The position numbers were made by a program, and so were the translations under genes. Of a stretch of 64,000 nucleotides of DNA, positions 58,713-64,000 are shown one piece after another. Source of the DNA: Sisyra terminalis. Lineage: Eukaryota > Arthropoda > Insecta > Neuroptera > Sisyridae. Position 1 is the first letter of the stretch; every line of letters begins with the position of its first letter. Under the pieces are notes generated by a model, which was given only the letters and a program-made list of their open reading frames with translations, was not told the origin of the DNA and made no database searches. The stretch covers positions 46,201,050 through 46,265,049 of the forward strand of contig OY292277.1 of assembly GCA_958496175.1 (NCBI GenBank), in the 5' to 3' direction.

Positions 58713-61700
58713 ATAATTGTGACTCGAAAATAATTATCATATATATCAATGTTAAAATCCCGTAAGTTTTGACAAAAATATTGATACCTAGGATATATTA
58801 ATTTCAAAAGGCAGAAAATAGATGAAAAAGGGTGTTCTTTTGATGCATTTAATGCAACAGGAAAAGGTATCAAAGACTCTAAGGTAGTTTTGATAAACTT
58901 CGGAAATTTTCTCTTAAACTTTATCTGTTGCAAAATATTATAAATATTTTTTTTTAAATTTCAAATTCAAAGGATATTTTTAAATATTAACAACTGTAAT
59001 GCAAAAATGATTTGATGTGTCAACAATTTTATGTAATTTTAAAAATTTCCATGTAGTAAATTGCATCTGAGATTTTCTTGCATAATTTATTCGAATTATG
59101 TTTTATTATTGTAGTCATTAAAGAAATTATAGATAAGGTTAAAGGTAAAAGAATTATTCATTTATTATGTAAGATAAATTGGTACTAATCATTAACGTAA
59201 GCAAATCTCTTAAATTGTTTAATACTCTTAAATTGATTTAAAACTTCGTTTAAAGATTTCTTTCCTATAAATATTCGTGTACAATAAACTGAAAAATTGT
59301 ATTTATAGATCAAAAATAGATCAAATCTTTTAAAAATTTGTGCCTTTTTAAAATTCAATGCATTCCAGTCTACCTCGATTATTTTCTTATTCTACAATCC
59401 TGCTTATTAAAATAATAATAATAATAATAGTAAAATTCCAAACCTTTTCATATTGAAGTACCATAGGGTATAGTCAGAGAACCCCTAGTGTGACAAGTGC
59501 TAAGGTTTGTCCAGTTTTTTATTTTTAACCAGGAGAAATATGGACCAAGGAATTAAATTAATTTATTAATTATGATTCGGAAATAATAAATAAAAGAATT
59601 AACAATGGACCGAGAAAAAACAATAATTTTTGAGGCTGCAGGGTTAAAGCGCAACTATCCTTATCCTGAATGTTTGCAAGAAAATCATAACCAACTGCAG
59701 AACTGAAGAAAAAGAAAATTTGAAAACAATTTCTGTTTTAGTATCAAGTTTTGAAAATATTATGCACTTTCAGTAATTTAGTAAGTACGAAAAATTTTCC
59801 TTGAACGAAAGAAAAGTTTAATTTCCATCCTAAAAAATATTTATTTTAAAAAACATGTCCATTAACTTTTGAATCACCAATTACATTTTCTATATGTATT
59901 ATTTTTTAATGGCTTCGAATATTTAAATAAAAATTAGATGAATTATGCATAAAAGGTTTAGATATATATATTTACAGTAAATACATTAGAGATTAAATTT
60001 TTATAACAGTATTTGCGGTTATCTAACTTGTACTTCCTGCCTTACTTTAAGCAGTGCTTATCAAACATTTTTTTCGCCTTACTTCTTTAAATATTTAAAG
60101 AAGTATATGTTTTAAATTTAAGATATGAATAACAGTAAGCCCAGAGTATATGTTGTTTTTGCTAAGTATATGTCACATATTAAATGGTTAAATACATTAT
60201 ATTCACCTACTGAAGTATGCATTATTTTGACATTTTGTGCTTGCAATACTTCTGCTCCTAGTCAAATCTCAAACTCCAAATTTTAGGTGCATAATACTAT
60301 CATACAGTACTATAATGAGGTGATATTTCAGATTTTTATCTGGTCCCCCATCAGAGATATTGAGCTCAGAAAATTGCAAATTTTGAAAATTTCCAAATTT
60401 TGTTATTTTTTAATTTAAAAAGGCTTAAAGTCTCAGACTTCAAATTTTGTTTTTGAATACAACTAGTACTTAATTGTTTGTAAAAAAAGTTTTAACGTGT
60501 AGACTCTTTCCCTTCCTTTACAATCTTTTCGTGAAAATTGGAATTTTAACAAATCAGAGCTAAAAATTTAGACTGAAATTTCACCCCTTAGAATTAAATT
60601 TAGGTGAAAACGTCTTATCATAACCTTATAGCTTATATTTTCATGAACATACTGCTTTTAGTTTCATTTTGATAGGACAAATAGGGCCTGAGATAATCAA
60701 GTTTCCGCAAACTCTTAAAAGTGCGAAAATGTCTGCGCCTAGTAAAACTAATATGGCCACCACCGGAAAACTAAATACAATAAAATTAAAATAATGATGA
60801 ATTTGAACTACCAACATATTGGGGTGATAGCACACACAAAATTATTTTTTTTAAATGGTCGAGCAACCCTTTCATTTATTTTTGAACCACTTTATTTGGA
60901 CTGACCCTTTTATAATCAATTGAATGATATAGGTAAATATAAAACTTTCGGTTTTCTAAATCAATTTTCTTGCAAAATCAAAGCCAAAATTACTCCTCTT
61001 TGTTGAACTTTTCTTAAAAAAACTTTCCGCGTAAATTCGATTGCTAATTTTGATAAAAAATTTATAATCTTTCAGTAGAAAAAATAGAAATTTGGTATAT
61101 GTCATTCTTTAATTTTTTGTATGACGTTCTAAGAAAATTAAAAAAATCACAATCATCTGTATTCAGCAAAAGGGGAAAAGGGAGAAAACTGGCCAAACAA
61201 TTATAGCTTTTATCTGTATACTTAAATAAAACGTTTTGCATAAAAAAACTATAGTTGCATTAAAAGCTCGTAGAAAATATTCTCGAATTTTTCCAAATAT
61301 AGCGTTAAAGGATACTTTTCCCCCAACAGTCTGCAATCCATCTCACAATTCAATCCTCTGAAAAGAAAATAGATAAAGAAAACTTTGATAATCCTTGAAT
61401 TGTTTTCGTTTCCTCATTGAAATGAAAGCAAACCCAGTCGACTCAAATAGAGCCGAGATCGTTTGAAAAGCTCACAAAATAACAAAAAGAAAATTCAAGT
61501 CAAGTAGGCTGATGTGAAAATAAACACACAAGTCCTCAAACTTTTCAAACGTATAGATAAAATGAAAAGAGATACGATTTCATCTTAAAACCTATAGCGA
61601 AGTTTAATACAAAGAAAATATGGGAATGAGAATAGAAGTTTTTTTTGTGAACAAAAAAAAAAACTTTTTCGCCATATAAAATTGAATATAAATACTCGAT

Positions 61701-63035
61701 TGTTTTATCCGGGAAAAAAAAAACATAAAAATAGTTTGGGGATGGTGGGTGGTGTGTGGGGGGGGTCGAATTTTGAAGAGATGGAATTATATTAATTAGT
61801 CGACGAATTGAAAAGAAAAATAATTTGATCATCAATCTGTTATATGGTAATTTACGATCACGCAGCTGACTAGGCTGACTTTTCCATCGTTCCCGTAATG
61901 ACGTCATTACGGCCAATGTTTATTTGGATTGAATATTGGTTTAAGTAATAACTATCAAACGTGTAGATATGCTGATGTTTTATGTTTATATTAACACGAC
62001 CAATTGCTAAATTAGTTTCAATATACAAAATTCGACCGGCAAAAATTGATTTTATCTTTAGCTCGACACATTTTAACAGCGAAAAAAACGAGATGAAACG
62101 AAACAAACACAAGAATGGAAAGCTGCAATGTTTCTCACGATTTCAAAAAAAAAAAAAATAATAAAATAAAAGAAAAATCTCTCAATAGAAAAATATGTGT
62201 TAGTCTTTTTTAAAAATAAAAGAAAAAAAAAAAGAAAATTTCTTTAGTTTTTCCTCTAGAAAAATATATAATTTAATTATTTTTTATGATATCAACACTT
62301 GTTTCCGTTCGTATCTCAAAAACATTTTACTTTCCGCTCCCCTCTATAAAAAACAATTGAAAGTGAAACGAAAATTGATTTTCTTCAACCCAAAACGTCT
62401 CTAAGATTGGCTTGGAAAAGATTGTTTATCTCAATTCAATTATATAAACGTAGAGATGCTGAGCCCAGCAACCGAAGGTTGCCTAGCAATTTGGAGTAGG
62501 AATTTCATAAACTGCTAGATTAAAATGTCCTTTTCCTTAGGTGTTGGTTTTCATAATTCGGGTAGTGAGTATTGTTGCGGTTGTTGATTGTCTGGATTTG
62601 ATTTTATATTGATTCCTTGGAGCCGAGGTTGCCAAATTTGTTATCCTACCTCATTCTGTCACAAGATAAAGCTCTAAATTGATATCGCGAAATTTAGTAA
62701 AGGAAGATCTATAAAAGACGTCCGCTTTTTTCAGTAACTTGATCTTTTTCTATTATTTGCTATTGTTGCACTTTGATGATTTCCTACTCTTCGTAAAAAT
62801 CTACTAAAGTTGTCGAGAAATTTGTACAAAGGTGCAAATATATATTTGTTATAATTGAACGTCCGTTTTCCATCGAAGTTTCACTGTATAACATTTTTGG
62901 ATTCAATTTTCTCCTCTTATCAGAACAAAAAGAGCGACTTTCATAGAATAACTATTACAAATTCATTTATATATTATTTTCGGTCAGATTAATGTTTTAT
63001 TATTGTAAAGTTTCAGATCCTCGATGATGATAAAT
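58713..63035. other. AT-rich stretch, nothing firmly recognised
   Basis: An end block of Penelope-like tails (ATTATGATTCGGAAATAAT) lies at about 59570. A TTTAAAGAAGT-type small palindrome is near 60085-60105. A purine-rich/pyrimidine-rich block, with a G-run at 61738-61766, sits in a less AT-rich part at 61400-62500. No exon is supported. Confidence 0.35.
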
Positions 63036-63211
63036 TGATAAAAATATTTAAAGGACTAGGATTATCATTATATTTTTGGTATTAAATAAAAAATTGGCTA
63101 TGATATTTCAGAACGCCTGAGGAAGGCTCAATAACCGGGCCGAAACGTCGCGCATGTAATAAATAGTTTCGACTGATTATTATTTGATCCTAGTTCTCTG
63201 AATATTTTGAC
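63036..63211 (+). mobile_element. ~175-bp retrozyme-like unit
   Basis: Inverted ends (AATATTTAAAGGACTAGGAT at about 63038; ATCCTAGTTCTCTGAATATT at about 63187) bracket a hammerhead-like core at 63117-63145. No coding sequence. Confidence 0.55.
63117..63145 (+). ncRNA. Hammerhead-ribozyme-like core
   Basis: CTGAGGA, A, stem II GGCTC / AATAACC / GGGCC, GAAA. After GAAA, CGT / CGCGC / ATG then TA gives a 4-bp stem III (A-U, C-G, G-U, U-A) ending in the allowed cleavage triplet GUA. This is the most complete example in the window; stem I is not clear. Confidence 0.5.
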
Positions 63212-63502
63212 CAATTATTGTTTTATTTTATGATTTTTTTAATGAGTTTCTCTTGAAATCAATTTTTTTAACGAGGATGTCAAGATTTGTCGAATTCTAG
63301 CAATTGATTTGGTGGTGATTGATTTGGGAGGGGTCTAACACATAAATAAGATTTTTGTATATTTGACTAACATCCCACTTCCCTTTCCTCTCAAAAAGAC
63401 TAGTAGTGGTGTTTTAAAAAAAATCTTACCCAATTTTTTTTTCCAAATAAAATTATCCTAGTGCATGTTTTTGAAGGGTACCACAGAACTTTTAGACTAA
63501 AG

Positions 63503-63702
63503 CAGTGTTTCTTAACCCTTTAAATAAGCCGTACTCTTTTGAATTTGAAAACCGACCTCTGCACCCTATTCTGAAAAAAAAAATATCTATTTAGAAAAAT
63601 TCATTTTTTGTGAAACTAATTTTCAAAAATTTCATAATTAATATTGTTCGGAGCTTCTTCTGCACCCCCAGGGGTGCAACCACCCGATATTAAGAAACAT
63701 TG
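63503..63702. mobile_element. hAT-type MITE, CAGTGTTTCTTAAC family
   Basis: Left end CAGTGTTTCTTAACC, right end ATTAAGAAACATTG. A perfect 8-bp duplication GACTAAAG lies on both sides (63495-63502 and 63703-63710). It is 200 bp, non-coding, and of the same family as 6096-6285. Confidence 0.9.
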
Positions 63703-63710
63703 GACTAAAG

Positions 63711-64000
63711 TGCACGAGCTCCATAAGCTCAATGTTAAATTTAAATTATCATTTCCTCTCATTCTGTCAATCACACCTTTTCCAATGCGTATTTTTACAA
63801 AATATATTCTCTCCTCTCAAAACCGGCGTTGTAGAAGGGTTGAAATTGTATTGGTTGACATGTGAACTTTGTGCTATTTGTCCTTTTTATTTTATAGTAT
63901 ATAATACTTTAAAAATTTTAAGAAAAATAAATTATAGTTAGCTTATTGATAGTAATCAATGGTTTCAATTTTATGAAGACATCTTCAATATCAACTGAGA
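63711..64000. other. Window end, nothing recognised
   Basis: AT-rich; no feature supported. Confidence 0.4.

Noticed and set aside
61545..61916. Minus-strand frame of 123 codons
   Set aside because: Dominated by Phe, Pro and His runs from G/T-rich simple sequence; no family resemblance and no exon signals.

Overview
The window is animal, most likely insect, nuclear DNA. It is strongly AT-rich, its genes are split by GT..AG introns (most of them short), and it carries Penelope-like, mariner, Helitron and hAT-type elements. No order is assigned; a beetle or similar insect would fit, but that is a guess. There are no operons, no CRISPR arrays and nothing prokaryotic.

Only two protein-coding genes are convincing, both on the + strand. 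A seven-exon SLC17-type anion/phosphate transporter (7158-15938, 477 residues after splicing) has one very large intron filled with Helitron and hAT debris. A seven-exon CCDC47 homologue (27756-29776, 463 residues) encodes an ER membrane chaperone subunit. Both reading frames stay open through every splice junction. The two genes have no evident functional link. A GC-richer block ending in a strong splice donor (about 33340-33771) may be the first exon of a third gene whose body lies in or beyond the rest of the window.

Region by region: 1-5400 is repeat remnants bracketed by a ~380-bp inverted repeat. 7158-15938 is the transporter gene. 16180-26640 holds a 340-bp tandem repeat and an 8-kb, almost perfect palindrome (arms about 18235-22192 and 22268-26227, 75-bp spacer). 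Each arm contains a 2.15-kb element that is itself self-complementary and starts and ends with tRNA-like pol III cassettes. 27756-29776 is CCDC47. 30600-43000 is mostly intergenic or intronic DNA with several inverted-repeat elements. 43879-47928 is a nested composite: a broken Penelope-like element whose tail took a deleted mariner and a Helitron. 49694-51051 is a foldback element. 57176-58712 is a second broken Penelope-like element. The rest is unassigned AT-rich DNA.

The most interesting signals are (1) the palindrome-of-palindromes with tRNA-like ends at 18235-26227, and (2) a recurring hammerhead-ribozyme-like core (CTGANGA, stem II, GAAA) at eight or more sites. The stem II sequence differs between families yet keeps its pairing. 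These cores lie in Penelope-like tails and in short stand-alone units that look like retrozymes, one of them flanked by a clear 13-bp target duplication. All coordinates of repeats were judged by eye and may be off by some bases.
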